Notes: a model not told the origin generated them from the letters alone. DNA of 64,000 nt from Burkholderia sp. 9120 (GCF_000745015.1 NZ_JQNA01000002.1:1612001-1676000); one strand, 5' to 3'. Shown: positions 18,102 to 27,660, counted from the stretch's first letter. Made by a program: numbers and translations.

Positions 18102-19814
18102 TTGCTGGAATTTCCAAGCCAGCCCGTTCAGCGCCGCACCCTGTCGGCGCGGGCGGACTCGGGTCATGCCACTCGTTTCGAGCCCGGACCGGGCGAGCAC
18201 CGCGCGTCCGCCGCCGCGACACCGTCCACCCCAGCGAGTGAATCGCTCGCGAACCTGACACCCGGCGCCGCGAACGCTCCCGACAAGGCCGAATTGCTCC
18301 GGCTGACTCACGTCACCAAGCGGTTCCCCGGCGTGCTCGCGCTCGACGCCGTCAGTTTCGATCTGCGGCGTGGCGAGGTCCACGCGGTCTGCGGCGAGAA
18401 CGGCGCGGGCAAGTCGACGCTGATGAAAATCATCAGCGGCCAGTACCCGCCCGACGAGGGCATCCTCCTCTACAAAGGCAGCGAGCGGCACTTCACGTCG
18501 TCGCTCGAGGCACAGGCCGCAGGCATCGCCATCATTCACCAGGAGCTGAACCTGGTGCCGCACCTCTCGGTGGCCGAGAACATCTTTCTGGCACGCGAGC
18601 CGCGCCGCGGGATCTTCGTCGATCGCGTGCGTCTGCGCGCCGACGCTCAACGTTGCCTCGACCGGCTTGGCGTCGATATCGCGCCGGGGAGGCTGGTACG
18701 CACGCTATCCGTCGCGCAACGGCAGATGGTGGAAATCGCCAAGGCGCTCTCGCTCGACGCCGAAGTGCTGATCATGGACGAGCCGACTTCGTCGCTCACG
18801 GAATCGGAAACAAGCCAGCTCTTCCGAATCATTCACGAACTGAAGCGCGTTGGCGTGGGCATCATCTATATCTCGCACCGGCTCGATGAAATGACCGGCA
18901 TCGTGGATCGGGTCACCGTGATGCGCGACGGACGCTACGTCTCGACCGACGTGTTTCAGGACACCACGATCCATCAGATCGTCGCGCGCATGGTCGGCCG
19001 TTCGCTCGAAGACAAGTTTCCGCCGCGCACGTCGACGCCGGCCGACAACGTACTGCTCAGCGTCGACCGACTGACGCGCACGAACGTGTTCGGCCCCGTC
19101 AGTTTCGCTCTGCGGCGCGGCGAGATTCTTGGCTTCGCGGGTTTGATGGGCGCCGGCCGAACCGAAGTCGCCCGCGCGATCTTCGGCGCCGATCCGCTCG
19201 ATGGCGGCACGGTACATCTCGGCGACGAGACCCTCGCGATCCGCTCGCCGATCGACGCGATCCGTCACGGCATTGCGTATCTGTCCGAGGACCGCAAGGC
19301 CAATGGTCTGTCGATCAATATGCCGGTCTCCAGCAACATCACGCTCGCGCACATGGACGCGGTATCGAACCGCTTCGGCTTTATCCGCTTCGCGGAAGAA
19401 GCCGCGGTGGCGCAGCGCTATATCGACCAACTGGGCATCCGCACCCCGGGCGTCAGACAGATCGCCCGCAACCTCTCAGGCGGCAACCAGCAGAAGGTCG
19501 TCATCAGCAAGTGGCTGTTCCGCGAGTCGCGCGTGCTGTTCTTCGACGAACCCACGCGCGGTATCGACGTCGGCGCCAAATACGCGATCTACGAATTACT
19601 CGACGGGCTCGCCGCACAGGGTATCGGTGTGGTGATGATCAGCTCGGAATTACCCGAAATACTTGGCATGACCGATCGGGTCGCCGTCTTCCACGAGGGC
19701 GAACTCGTGACCGTTCTCAACACCCGTCAGACGAGTCAGGAAGAAATCATGCACTACGCCTCGGGTCGCATGGTCGACCCGCACACGTCGGGTTCATCGG
19801 GAGACGCGCAATGA
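18102..19814 (+). CDS. Sugar ABC transporter ATP-binding protein (RbsA/MglA type)
   Basis: A 570-residue protein with two fused ATPase domains that powers import of a monosaccharide-type substrate. Domain 1 has Walker A GENGAGKST, signature LSVAQRQ and Walker B VLIMDEPTSS. Domain 2 has the usual degenerate P-loop GLMGAGRTE, an intact LSGGNQQ signature and VLFFDEPTRGIDVG. I place the start at the TTG at 18102, preceded by AGGAG with six bases spacing; an upstream in-frame start at 18003 would add 33 residues. Even so, roughly 65 residues of proline/alanine-rich sequence precede the first ATPase domain, longer than usual. The end overlaps the permease gene by four bases (ATGA). Confidence 0.95.
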   Translation: MLEFPSQPVQRRTLSARADSGHATRFEPGPGEHRASAAATPSTPASESLANLTPGAANAPDKAELLRLTHVTKRFPGVLALDAVSFDLRRGEVHAVCGENGAGKSTLMKIISGQYPPDEGILLYKGSERHFTSSLEAQAAGIAIIHQELNLVPHLSVAENIFLAREPRRGIFVDRVRLRADAQRCLDRLGVDIAPGRLVRTLSVAQRQMVEIAKALSLDAEVLIMDEPTSSLTESETSQLFRIIHELKRVGVGIIYISHRLDEMTGIVDRVTVMRDGRYVSTDVFQDTTIHQIVARMVGRSLEDKFPPRTSTPADNVLLSVDRLTRTNVFGPVSFALRRGEILGFAGLMGAGRTEVARAIFGADPLDGGTVHLGDETLAIRSPIDAIRHGIAYLSEDRKANGLSINMPVSSNITLAHMDAVSNRFGFIRFAEEAAVAQRYIDQLGIRTPGVRQIARNLSGGNQQKVVISKWLFRESRVLFFDEPTRGIDVGAKYAIYELLDGLAAQGIGVVMISSELPEILGMTDRVAVFHEGELVTVLNTRQTSQEEIMHYASGRMVDPHTSGSSGDAQ

Positions 19815-20827
19815 GCACGGTCACGCGCCCCTCGCCGTCCCTCGCCAATGAACGGCGCAAAGATCTGATCCAGAAGTTCGCCGCGTTCGGCAGCCTGATC
19901 GTCATGATCGTGGTCTTTTCCTCTACCAGCGAAGCATTCCATACGGTCGACAACGCCATGACCGTCGCGCTGCAGGTGACCTCGATCGCCTATCTCGGCG
20001 TTGCCGCGACCTGCGTGATCATCACCGGCGGGATCGATCTTTCGGTCGGCTCGGTACTCGCGCTTTCCGGCGTGGTCGCGGCCCTCGCGGTCAAGGCGGG
20101 CCTGCCTGTCACGCTCAGCATGCTGGTCGGCATCGTTGTCGGTGCGCTGTGCGGCGTGGTCAACGGCTTGTGTGTGACGCGCATGCGCCTGCCGCCATTC
20201 ATCGCCACGCTCGGCATGATGCTGGTGGCGCGCGGCCTCGCCCTGCAAATCACGGGCGCGCGCCCCGTGTCGGGACTCGGTGAAGCATTCGGCGTGCTCG
20301 GCAACGGCTCACTTTTCCGGATCGAAACGATCGGTGCGGACGGGTTCCCGGATGTGACGTTTCCCGGCATCCCCTATCCGGTTCTGCTGATGGTCGTGAT
20401 CGCCGTCGCGGTGTCGATCATGCTGAGCCGCACGACGCTCGGCCGTCATATCTATGCCGTCGGTTCGAACGCGGAGGCCGCGCGGCTGTCCGGCGTCAAC
20501 GTCGCGCGCGTGACCCTGTTCACATATGTGCTGTCCGGTGCGCTCGCGGGTGTCACGGGCTGCGTGCTGATGTCGCGTCTGCTGACCGCGCAGCCGAACG
20601 AAGGCGTGATGTACGAGCTCGATGCAATCGCGAGCGCCGTGATCGGCGGCACCTCGCTGATGGGGGGTGTCGGCACGATCTCCGGCACGGCCATCGGCGC
20701 CTTCGTGATCGGCATTCTGCGCAACGGTCTGAACATGAATGGGGTGTCCAGCTTCATTCAGCAAATCATCATCGGCCTGGTCATTCTGGGCACTGTCTGG
20801 ATCGACCAGCTTCGCAATCGCCGGTGA
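19811..20827 (+). CDS. Sugar ABC transporter permease (RbsC type)
   Basis: A 338-residue, strongly hydrophobic protein with eight to ten membrane segments. GGIDLSVGSVLALSG is the hallmark of the BPD_transp_2 (ribose/galactose) permease family, and YAVGSNAEAARLSGVNV is the cytoplasmic loop thought to contact the ATPase. The ATG overlaps the ATPase stop by four bases. The single permease gene implies a homodimer in the membrane. The gene ends 81 bases before the binding-protein gene. Confidence 0.95.
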   Translation: MSTVTRPSPSLANERRKDLIQKFAAFGSLIVMIVVFSSTSEAFHTVDNAMTVALQVTSIAYLGVAATCVIITGGIDLSVGSVLALSGVVAALAVKAGLPVTLSMLVGIVVGALCGVVNGLCVTRMRLPPFIATLGMMLVARGLALQITGARPVSGLGEAFGVLGNGSLFRIETIGADGFPDVTFPGIPYPVLLMVVIAVAVSIMLSRTTLGRHIYAVGSNAEAARLSGVNVARVTLFTYVLSGALAGVTGCVLMSRLLTAQPNEGVMYELDAIASAVIGGTSLMGGVGTISGTAIGAFVIGILRNGLNMNGVSSFIQQIIIGLVILGTVWIDQLRNRR

Positions 20828-20908
20828 CCTCCATCGGCGCGCCGGCCGACAGGTTCCGCCGCGCCGAGACGTCCATGTACGACAACAACTCTCCCCAGGA
20901 GTAGAGAC

Positions 20909-21853
20909 ATGCGCACATTTCAACTGAGCCTGCTGGCCGCCACGCTGGCGCTGGCAACCGGACTTGCCCACGCCGCCGGCGGCGAAATCGCGGTCATCGT
21001 CAAGACCTCGAGTTCCAACTACTGGCAAAACGTCCAGAAAGGCGCCGCCGCGGCGATAGGCGACGCAAAAGGCTACACGATGACATTCCAGGGTCCCGCG
21101 ACCGAGACGGCGATTGCCGACGAAGTCAACATGGTCGAGAACGCCGTGAATCGCAAGGTCGCCGGCATCGTGCTGGCACCGTCCGATCCCGATGCCCTGG
21201 TGCCTGCCGTCAAGAAAGCCTGGGAGGCACACATACCGGTCGTGATCATCGACTCGGCATTGGCCGACTCCGGCAAGCAGTATTACCAGTCGTTCCTGTC
21301 GACCGATAACAAGAAAGCCGGCGAGCTATGCGCGAAGGCATTGATCGACCGGATCGGCCAGACCGGCAAGATTGCGATCATGTCGTACGTTGCGGGCGCG
21401 GGCTCGGAGATCGGCCGGGTCGGCGGCTTCCGCGACTACCTGAAGGCGCATTCCCAACTTCAGGTGGTTGGACCGTTCTACTCGAACTCGCAGATGGCGA
21501 CCGCGCTGAACCAGACCACCGACACGCTCACCGCCAATCCGGATCTCAAAGGCATTTTCGGCGCGAATGAACCGACTGCGGTCGGCATGGGCCGCGCGCT
21601 CGAGCAGTCGGGCAAGGCCGGCAAAGTGATCGCGATCGGCTTCGACGGCAATCAGGACCTGCAAGGCTTCGTCAAGGACGGCACGCTCGCCGCCACCGCC
21701 GTACAGGGCTCGTATCAGATGGGCGATCTCGGCGTGAAAACGGTGATCAGCCTGATCGAGAAAAAGCCTGTGCCGAAGGACCGCGACACGGGCGTCGTGA
21801 TCGTGACGAAAGACAACATCGACCAGCCGGTTGCAAAGAACGTGCTGTATTGA
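20909..21853 (+). CDS. Periplasmic sugar-binding protein (RbsB type)
   Basis: A 314-residue secreted binding protein. Residues 1-22 form a Sec signal peptide ending in LAHA-A. The mature part has the type I periplasmic-binding fold: IAVIVKTSSSNYWQNVQKGA, ENAVNRKVAGIVLAPSDPDA, FLSTDNKKAGELCAKAL, and GIFGANEPTAVGMGRAL. AGGAG precedes the ATG by six bases. It gives the importer its specificity; the neighbouring dehydrogenases suggest an aldonic or uronic acid or polyol, but that is inference. Confidence 0.94.
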   Translation: MRTFQLSLLAATLALATGLAHAAGGEIAVIVKTSSSNYWQNVQKGAAAAIGDAKGYTMTFQGPATETAIADEVNMVENAVNRKVAGIVLAPSDPDALVPAVKKAWEAHIPVVIIDSALADSGKQYYQSFLSTDNKKAGELCAKALIDRIGQTGKIAIMSYVAGAGSEIGRVGGFRDYLKAHSQLQVVGPFYSNSQMATALNQTTDTLTANPDLKGIFGANEPTAVGMGRALEQSGKAGKVIAIGFDGNQDLQGFVKDGTLAATAVQGSYQMGDLGVKTVISLIEKKPVPKDRDTGVVIVTKDNIDQPVAKNVLY

Positions 21854-21882
21854 CGTGCCTGAACGGCCAGACAAGGATTGCT

Positions 21883-22893
21883 ATGCTTACGGTGATATGC
21901 GAGACGCCCGGCACACTACGCGCCGAACAACGAACGAAGCCCGAGCCGCTCGACAACGAGGTGCTGGTGCGCGTAAAACGCGTCGGCGTGTGCGGAACCG
22001 ACCTGCATATTTTTACCGGCAATCAGCCGTATCTGGCTTATCCGCGCGTGATGGGCCACGAGTTGTCCGGTCTCGTCGAACAGGCGCCGGTGGGTAGCGG
22101 ACTGGTGGCCGGCGATCCGGTCTACGTGATGCCCTACCTGTCGTGCGGGCAATGCATTGCATGCCGACGCGGCAAAACCAATTGCTGCATGAACATTCAG
22201 GTGCTCGGCGTGCATCGCGACGGCGCGTTCACCGAATACCTGAGCGTACCCGCGCAGTTCGTTCACAAGGCCGAAGGCATCACGCTCGATCAGGCGGCCA
22301 TGGTCGAATTCCTCGCGATCGGCGCGCACGCGGTCCGGCGCGCCGACGTGAAAGAAGGCGAGCGCGTGCTCGTGGTGGGGGCGGGCCCGATCGGCATGGC
22401 GGTGCTCACGTTTTCGACGCTTCGCGGCGCAACGGTGACGGCACTCGACACGCGCGCCGATCGCCTCGACTTCTGCGTGCAGCAACTCGGCGCCGCCGCC
22501 GCGGTGCAGATCGGGCAGGACGACAAGCCGCAACTTTCCGCGCTCACGGACGGTGATTTCTTCGACGTCGTGTTCGATGCAACAGGCAACCCCAAGGCGA
22601 TGGAACGCGGCTTCGAATTCATCGCGCACGGGGGGCGATATGTGCTGGTGTCGATCGTAGCCGACACCATCACCTTCTCCGATCCCGAGTTTCACAAACG
22701 CGAGGCCACCCTGCTCGGCAGCCGCAACGCCACCACCGAGGATTTCGACACGGTGGTCAAGGCCATGCGAGCCGGTTTGATTCCAGACCGCGCGCTCAAT
22801 ACCCACCGGCTCGCGCTCGCCGATGTGCCCGCCAGGTTCGCTACGCTGCTCGACCCGGCGGGCGGCGTCGTGAAAGCCATCGTGGAATGCTAG
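21883..22893 (+). CDS. Zinc-binding alcohol dehydrogenase, sorbitol / L-gulonate (L-galactonate) dehydrogenase-like
   Basis: A 336-residue medium-chain zinc dehydrogenase. Catalytic zinc residues lie in GVCGTDLHIF and GHELSG; the structural zinc site is CGQCIACRRGKTNCC; the NAD-binding motif is VVGAGPIGMAVL. The lack of the GxxxxG loop seen in YgjV-type enzymes, and the overall pattern, resemble enzymes that oxidise sugar acids at C5, such as LgoD. AAGGA precedes the ATG at 21883. It follows the transporter genes and overlaps the next gene by seven bases. The exact substrate is not shown by the sequence. Confidence 0.85.
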   Translation: MLTVICETPGTLRAEQRTKPEPLDNEVLVRVKRVGVCGTDLHIFTGNQPYLAYPRVMGHELSGLVEQAPVGSGLVAGDPVYVMPYLSCGQCIACRRGKTNCCMNIQVLGVHRDGAFTEYLSVPAQFVHKAEGITLDQAAMVEFLAIGAHAVRRADVKEGERVLVVGAGPIGMAVLTFSTLRGATVTALDTRADRLDFCVQQLGAAAAVQIGQDDKPQLSALTDGDFFDVVFDATGNPKAMERGFEFIAHGGRYVLVSIVADTITFSDPEFHKREATLLGSRNATTEDFDTVVKAMRAGLIPDRALNTHRLALADVPARFATLLDPAGGVVKAIVEC

Positions 22894-24086
22894 GCATGGG
22901 TGATGTCGATGCAGACTCCGGCGTGCTGTCCGAGCCGTTGACCCAGCCGATCCTGCAATTCGGCACGAGCCGATTCCTGCAGGCGCATGTCGACCTGTTT
23001 ATCTCGCAGGCGCTCGAGTCGGGCGATGCGCTCGGCGGCATCGTGGTCGTACAAACCACCGAGAACGCGGAGAGCACAGCGCGGGTCGCCGCGCTTGCAA
23101 GCGGGCGGCCTTACCCCGTCCGAATCCGCGGATTACTTGGCGGCAAGGTGGTCGACGAAACGCTCGCCGGCCGTGCGATCCTTCAGGCCGTCCATGCGCG
23201 AACAGACTGGGCGCGAATCCGCGAGGCCGTCCGCGGTCCCGTGCAGATCATCGTGTCGAACACGGGAGACCGCGGCTACCAACTCGATAAGCGCGACGAT
23301 GCCTACGACCTAACCGCCGCAACGCACGTGCCGCACAGTTTTCCGGCCAAACTGGCGGCCCTGTTGTACGCGCGTTGGCAAAGCCAGCCCAACGCACCGC
23401 TCTCGCTTTTTCCCTGCGAACTGCTCGAAAAAAATGGCGAAATGCTGAGGGCGATCGTGGTAGGACTTGCATCGCAACGACACGTGCCTCGTGAATTCAT
23501 TCGCTATCTGACCGGGCATTGCGTGTGGGCCAATTCGCTAGTCGACCGGATCGTGTCCGAGTCGATCAGTCCCGTGGGCGCCGTTGCGGAGCCTTACGCG
23601 CTGTGGGCCATCGAGAGGCAACCACGCTTGCAGGTGCCCTGCGCCCATGCGTCGATCGTGCTGACCGACGACCTGAAGCATGTCGAGCAGCTCAAACTAT
23701 TTTTGCTGAACCTCGGACACACGTTCCTCGCCGAACGCTGGCTGCTCGATGCCCGACCGCAAGACGAGACGGTCTACCACGCCATGCAGGATCCCGCGCT
23801 ACGCAACCAACTCGAGGCGGTCTGGATGGACGAGGTGATACCGGTGTTCGAGGCGCAGGGAAAGCGGGAGGATGCGCTTGCGTATCTGGACGAGGTGCGC
23901 GAGCGCTTCATGAATCCGTTTCTCCATCACAGGATTGCCGATATCGCGCAGAACCATGTCCAGAAAAAACAACGGCGAATCGTGCCCCTGCTGGAACTGG
24001 CTACATCGCTCGCGGCTGGCAGGGGGACCTGGATTCCGCAGGCGCGGTTAAGGTTGGCGACGAAAACGGGCTCAGCACAGGGCTAG
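22887..24086 (+). CDS. Mannitol dehydrogenase family protein, fructuronate/tagaturonate reductase-like
   Basis: A 399-residue member of the mannitol dehydrogenase family, which includes UxuB and UxaB. Family sequence includes ILQFGTSRFLQAHVDLFI, TGDRGY, LFPCELLEKNGE and CVWANSLVDRIVSES. Short members of this family reduce D-fructuronate or D-tagaturonate with NADH. The start overlaps the end of the upstream dehydrogenase. Together the two enzymes would oxidise L-gulonate (or L-galactonate) to a keto-uronate and reduce it to D-mannonate (or D-altronate), a net epimerisation. This pathway is an inference; no dehydratase or kinase for the next steps is present. Confidence 0.82.
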   Translation: MLGMGDVDADSGVLSEPLTQPILQFGTSRFLQAHVDLFISQALESGDALGGIVVVQTTENAESTARVAALASGRPYPVRIRGLLGGKVVDETLAGRAILQAVHARTDWARIREAVRGPVQIIVSNTGDRGYQLDKRDDAYDLTAATHVPHSFPAKLAALLYARWQSQPNAPLSLFPCELLEKNGEMLRAIVVGLASQRHVPREFIRYLTGHCVWANSLVDRIVSESISPVGAVAEPYALWAIERQPRLQVPCAHASIVLTDDLKHVEQLKLFLLNLGHTFLAERWLLDARPQDETVYHAMQDPALRNQLEAVWMDEVIPVFEAQGKREDALAYLDEVRERFMNPFLHHRIADIAQNHVQKKQRRIVPLLELATSLAAGRGTWIPQARLRLATKTGSAQG

Positions 24087-24200
24087 TCGAGACGGTTTTG
24101 CCGATGCCGTTGACGAGCAGCATGAACATGACGTCCGGATCCTGCTGCGGCACTACCGTTGCGTCGATCGGTTTCAACGCAGCCCCGTCGACTTGAAGCC

Positions 24201-24914
24201 TCAAAGAAACGGCTCGAGCGCGTTCGCCGCCACGAAGATGGCTAGCGTCTGATTGATGTGGGAGCGAATCTCTCCACGCAAGGCTTCCAGATCCTGTCCT
24301 AGCATGGCCCGCATCATGAGCGGCGCCACGATGGCATCCAGCATCTGAGTTGCCAGAATCCGCGCATTGCGCTTGACCGCCGCCCGGGTTCGCGCGTCGC
24401 GGGGCTGCCCCGAATGCTCCGTAATCACCGCCGTGACCGCTTCGATCGAGCGCAAGCGGCCTCGTTCGTGCGCCAACTGAGCGAGCAATGGGAATCTCGG
24501 CGCATCCGCCACGACCATTCTGATCAGTCCGATCACCTCGTCACTCAACAGACGCGTCACCAGCGCCCGGGTGGCATAGGTCAGCCGTTCCAGCAACGAA
24601 TCGAATTGCGGTGACTCCTGGATGATCCGCATGCTGCGTTCCACGCTTCGTCTCACCACGTCGGCGAAAAGCGCTTCCTTCCCCGCGTAGCGGCTATAAA
24701 CCGTGGCCTTGCTGGCGGACGCCTTCTCGGCAATCCGCTCCAACGATGCCCCGGCAAAACCATACTCGAGAAACATCGACGTCGCGGCATCGAGAATCCG
24801 CTCTTCGACCTCGCCCGCCATCGACGCGGACGGGCGCCCTTTTCGTAGAGATGGGCGCGTGCTGGATGGGCACGCTACCTGGCCGCTATCGCTATCGTTG
24901 GAACTGCGTTTCAT
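24201..24914 (-). CDS. TetR/AcrR family transcriptional regulator
   Basis: A 237-residue regulator with an N-terminal TetR helix-turn-helix: ILDAATSMFLEYGFAGASLE, RIAEKASASKATVYSRYAGK, EALFADVV (roughly residues 40-87). The C-terminal ligand-binding domain is of the AcrR_C type. It diverges from the efflux-pump genes with 113 bases between starts, and a perfect palindrome at 24962-24988 sits in between. It is therefore the likely local repressor of the pump. About 30 N-terminal residues precede the domain; an internal ATG at residue 32 is possible. It converges with the reductase gene on its other side. Confidence 0.93.
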   Translation of the reverse strand: MKRSSNDSDSGQVACPSSTRPSLRKGRPSASMAGEVEERILDAATSMFLEYGFAGASLERIAEKASASKATVYSRYAGKEALFADVVRRSVERSMRIIQESPQFDSLLERLTYATRALVTRLLSDEVIGLIRMVVADAPRFPLLAQLAHERGRLRSIEAVTAVITEHSGQPRDARTRAAVKRNARILATQMLDAIVAPLMMRAMLGQDLEALRGEIRSHINQTLAIFVAANALEPFL

Positions 24915-24961
24915 CGTGCTGCCTGTGGGGAAAATTATTTTCAGATTATCACAATATTTTA

Positions 24962-24988
24962 AATAGAACGGTACGGTACCGTTCTATT
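24962..24988. promoter_or_regulatory. Perfect 27-bp palindrome, likely TetR-family operator
   Basis: AATAGAACGGTAC (24962-24974), a central G, and GTACCGTTCTATT (24976-24988) form a perfect 13-1-13 inverted repeat between the divergent regulator and emrA-like genes. Flanking DNA is AT-rich. The size and symmetry fit a TetR-family operator that would repress both directions. Confidence 0.88.
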
Positions 24989-25027
24989 GTAGTATCCGGC
25001 TTATCCGCCCAATTTCTGGAGAAACCG

Positions 25028-26128
25028 ATGGCCGGCAGTGAGAGTGACAAAGAAACGCCGTCCGGGGTGCAAGATCCCGAACGCGCGGAGGCTAACGAGG
25101 TGCCAGCCAGCCCAGGGCGCAAGCGCCTGAACCTGCTGATCGGCGCAACGGTACTGACCGTGGTCGTCGTTGCAGGCCTGTCGTACTGGCTGCACAGCAG
25201 GCATTATGAAAGCACGGACGACGCATTTATCGACAGCAACCAGAGCCAGATTGCGTCCCAGATCAGCGGGCGCGTAATCGAATTGCTGGTCGCCGATAAC
25301 CAGCACGTCGACAAGGGTCAGCCCATCCTGCGAATCGACCCGCGAGACTATCAGGTCAAACTCGAACAGTCGGAAGCCCAGGAAGCGAACGCCGTTGCGC
25401 AGGTCGCGCAGGCCCGCGCCGATCTCACCGTACAGGTCGCCAATCTCGCGCAGCAGGAAGCGCAGGTGCGCGTGTCCGAGGCCGACCTCGTGCAGGCGAA
25501 GCAGGACCTGGCGCGCTACCTCGGCTCGGATCCCGCAGCCATCACGCGCCAGCAACTCGACCAGAGCCAGGCGAGCGCCAAGAGTTCGCAAGCCAAGCTC
25601 GACAGTGCCAGGCAGGCCGTCACTGCGGCTCAGGCGCAAATCGTTTCGCAACAGACCAAAATCGATGCGGCACAAGCGTCCGTGCGCCAGATCCACGCCG
25701 ATGTCGACAACGCCAGATTGCAGTTGAGCTATACGGACGTGGTTGCCCCACAGGCGGGCAAGATCACGAAAAGAACCGTGAATCTGGGCAACTATGTAAC
25801 GCCCGGCCAGGCGCTGGTCGCGGTGGTCCCTAACGACATGTGGGTGACAGCCAATTTCAAGGAAACGCAACTTATCCATATGAAGGTTGGGCAGCCGGTC
25901 GACGTCACCGTCGACGCCTACCCGGATACGGTGCTGCACGCGCACGTCGAGAGCCTGCAGCGCGGCACCGGCTCGGTGTTCAGCAGCCTGCCCGCTGAAA
26001 ATGCCACGGGCAATTACGTCAAAGTCGTTCAGCGCCTGCCCGTGAAAATCGTCTTCGACGGCGACGACTGGCGCAAGCTACCGCTAGCGCCGGGGTTGTC
26101 GGTCGACCCACGCGTCACGGTGCAATGA
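25028..26128 (+). CDS. HlyD/EmrA-type membrane fusion protein of an efflux pump
   Basis: A 366-residue periplasmic adaptor. A single membrane anchor lies at about residues 35-54. Then come the barrel-sandwich half-motif (SQISGRVIELLVADNQHVDKGQPILRI region), a long alpha-hairpin rich in Gln/Ala coiled-coil heptads (about residues 110-235), and the closing VVAPQAGKITKRTVNLGNYV half. It connects the inner-membrane transporter to the outer-membrane channel. GGAG precedes the ATG at 25028. The stop overlaps the start of the transporter gene by four bases. Confidence 0.93.
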   Translation: MAGSESDKETPSGVQDPERAEANEVPASPGRKRLNLLIGATVLTVVVVAGLSYWLHSRHYESTDDAFIDSNQSQIASQISGRVIELLVADNQHVDKGQPILRIDPRDYQVKLEQSEAQEANAVAQVAQARADLTVQVANLAQQEAQVRVSEADLVQAKQDLARYLGSDPAAITRQQLDQSQASAKSSQAKLDSARQAVTAAQAQIVSQQTKIDAAQASVRQIHADVDNARLQLSYTDVVAPQAGKITKRTVNLGNYVTPGQALVAVVPNDMWVTANFKETQLIHMKVGQPVDVTVDAYPDTVLHAHVESLQRGTGSVFSSLPAENATGNYVKVVQRLPVKIVFDGDDWRKLPLAPGLSVDPRVTVQ

Positions 26129-27660
26129 CCATGGCCGCCACGCACGCGTCGCTTCCCAGGTCGGCGGCCGGGTCCTACAACCCGTGGCTGATTGCCGTGA
26201 TCGTCTCCATTGCCACGTTCATGGAAGTGCTCGACACGACCATTGCGAACGTCGCGCTCAGACACATCGCGGGTGGCCTGGGCGCGAGCCAGGACCAGAG
26301 CACCTACATCACGACGAGCTATCTGGTGAGCAATGCGATTATTTTGCCGATCAGCGGATGGCTGGCGAATGTGGTGGGACGCAAGCGCTTCTACATGATC
26401 TGCGTGTTCATTTTCACGGTCAGCTCGGTGGCGTGCGGGTTTGCGACCTCCTTGCCCATGATGATCGCCTTCCGGGTCTTTCAGGGGCTCGGCGGCGGCG
26501 GACTGGCGCCAGTTGAACAGAGTATTTTCGCCGACACGTTCACGGAAGAAAAACGCCCAATGGCTTTCGCGCTATACGGCCTCACCGTCGTCACCGCGCC
26601 GGCCATCGGCCCGATGCTCGGCGGCTGGATCACCGAAAACTATTCGTGGCACTGGGTGTTCCTGATCAACTTTCCGGTCGGCATCGTATCCCTCGTGCTC
26701 GCCGGCATGTTTGTCAGCGATAGCAAGCTGGTGAAGGAGGAACGACGCGCACTGCTCGCGAAGGGACTACGCATCGACTACTTTGGCTTCGTGCTGGTTG
26801 CCGTGGGCTTCGGGTGTCTACAGATCGTGCTCGACAAGTTCGAGCGCGAGGACGGCTTTTCTTCGCCGTTTATCTGCTGGTTCGCGGCCATCGCGGCCGT
26901 GTCGCTGCTCACGCTGATTGTCTGGGAGTTCAAGGTCAGCCAGCCGATTGTGAATCTGCGGCTGTTCAAATCGCGCGCCTTTGCGATTAGCTGCGGCGTC
27001 ATGTTCGCGTTTGGTTTCATCATCAACAGCACGACGCAGCTCCTGCCGCAGTTCACGCAGGCCCTGCTCGGCTATGACGCAACGAACGCGGGGTTGACGC
27101 TCGGGTTGGGCGGTCTGGTCACGCTGTTTTTCATGCCCATCGCCGGCGTGGTCACGGGGCGCGTGTTTCAGCCGAAATGGCTTGTCATGATGTCGCTCGT
27201 GGGTACCGGCGTCGCGCTCTTCAATGCGGCGGGGCTGAACCTGAACATCAGCTTCTGGGACGTTTCACTGTCGCGGCTGTACCAGGTCATCTGGCTGCCG
27301 TTCCTGTTCATCCCGCTGTCCGCCGTGCAATTCGTCGGCATACCGCCCAAAGAAAACAATAACGCTTCGGCGTTGATCAACATGATGCGCAATCTCGGCG
27401 GAAGTTTCGGCGTCTCACTGGTGACCACCCAGCTTGCCTGGCGTGAACAGTTTCACCATGCGCGGCTCGCCGAACATATCACGCCCTATAACGGCTTTAC
27501 CACGTCGCTCAGTTCGATTGCCTCGACCGTCGAGCAGCAAGCGTCCGTCATGAGTTACCTCGACGTCTTCATCATGCTGGGCTGCTTTGCGCTGGTGCTC
27601 GCCCCGGTTTGTATTCTGTTACCCAAGCTGCCAAAGGGAGCTCAGATCAATGCGCACTGA
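26125..27660 (+). CDS. EmrB/QacA family (DHA2) drug efflux MFS transporter
   Basis: A 511-residue, 14-segment major facilitator of the DHA2 family, which exports hydrophobic drugs or toxic acids using proton exchange. ATFMEVLDTTIANVAL in segment 1 (motif D1 LDxTxVNVAL), GWLANVVGRKRFY (motif A) and TAPAIGPMLGGWITENYSWH (motif C, antiporter signature) are visible. The ATGA overlap with the adaptor gene and an 11-base overlap with the outer-membrane gene define one operon. The substrate is unknown. Confidence 0.95.
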   Translation: MTMAATHASLPRSAAGSYNPWLIAVIVSIATFMEVLDTTIANVALRHIAGGLGASQDQSTYITTSYLVSNAIILPISGWLANVVGRKRFYMICVFIFTVSSVACGFATSLPMMIAFRVFQGLGGGGLAPVEQSIFADTFTEEKRPMAFALYGLTVVTAPAIGPMLGGWITENYSWHWVFLINFPVGIVSLVLAGMFVSDSKLVKEERRALLAKGLRIDYFGFVLVAVGFGCLQIVLDKFEREDGFSSPFICWFAAIAAVSLLTLIVWEFKVSQPIVNLRLFKSRAFAISCGVMFAFGFIINSTTQLLPQFTQALLGYDATNAGLTLGLGGLVTLFFMPIAGVVTGRVFQPKWLVMMSLVGTGVALFNAAGLNLNISFWDVSLSRLYQVIWLPFLFIPLSAVQFVGIPPKENNNASALINMMRNLGGSFGVSLVTTQLAWREQFHHARLAEHITPYNGFTTSLSSIASTVEQQASVMSYLDVFIMLGCFALVLAPVCILLPKLPKGAQINAH

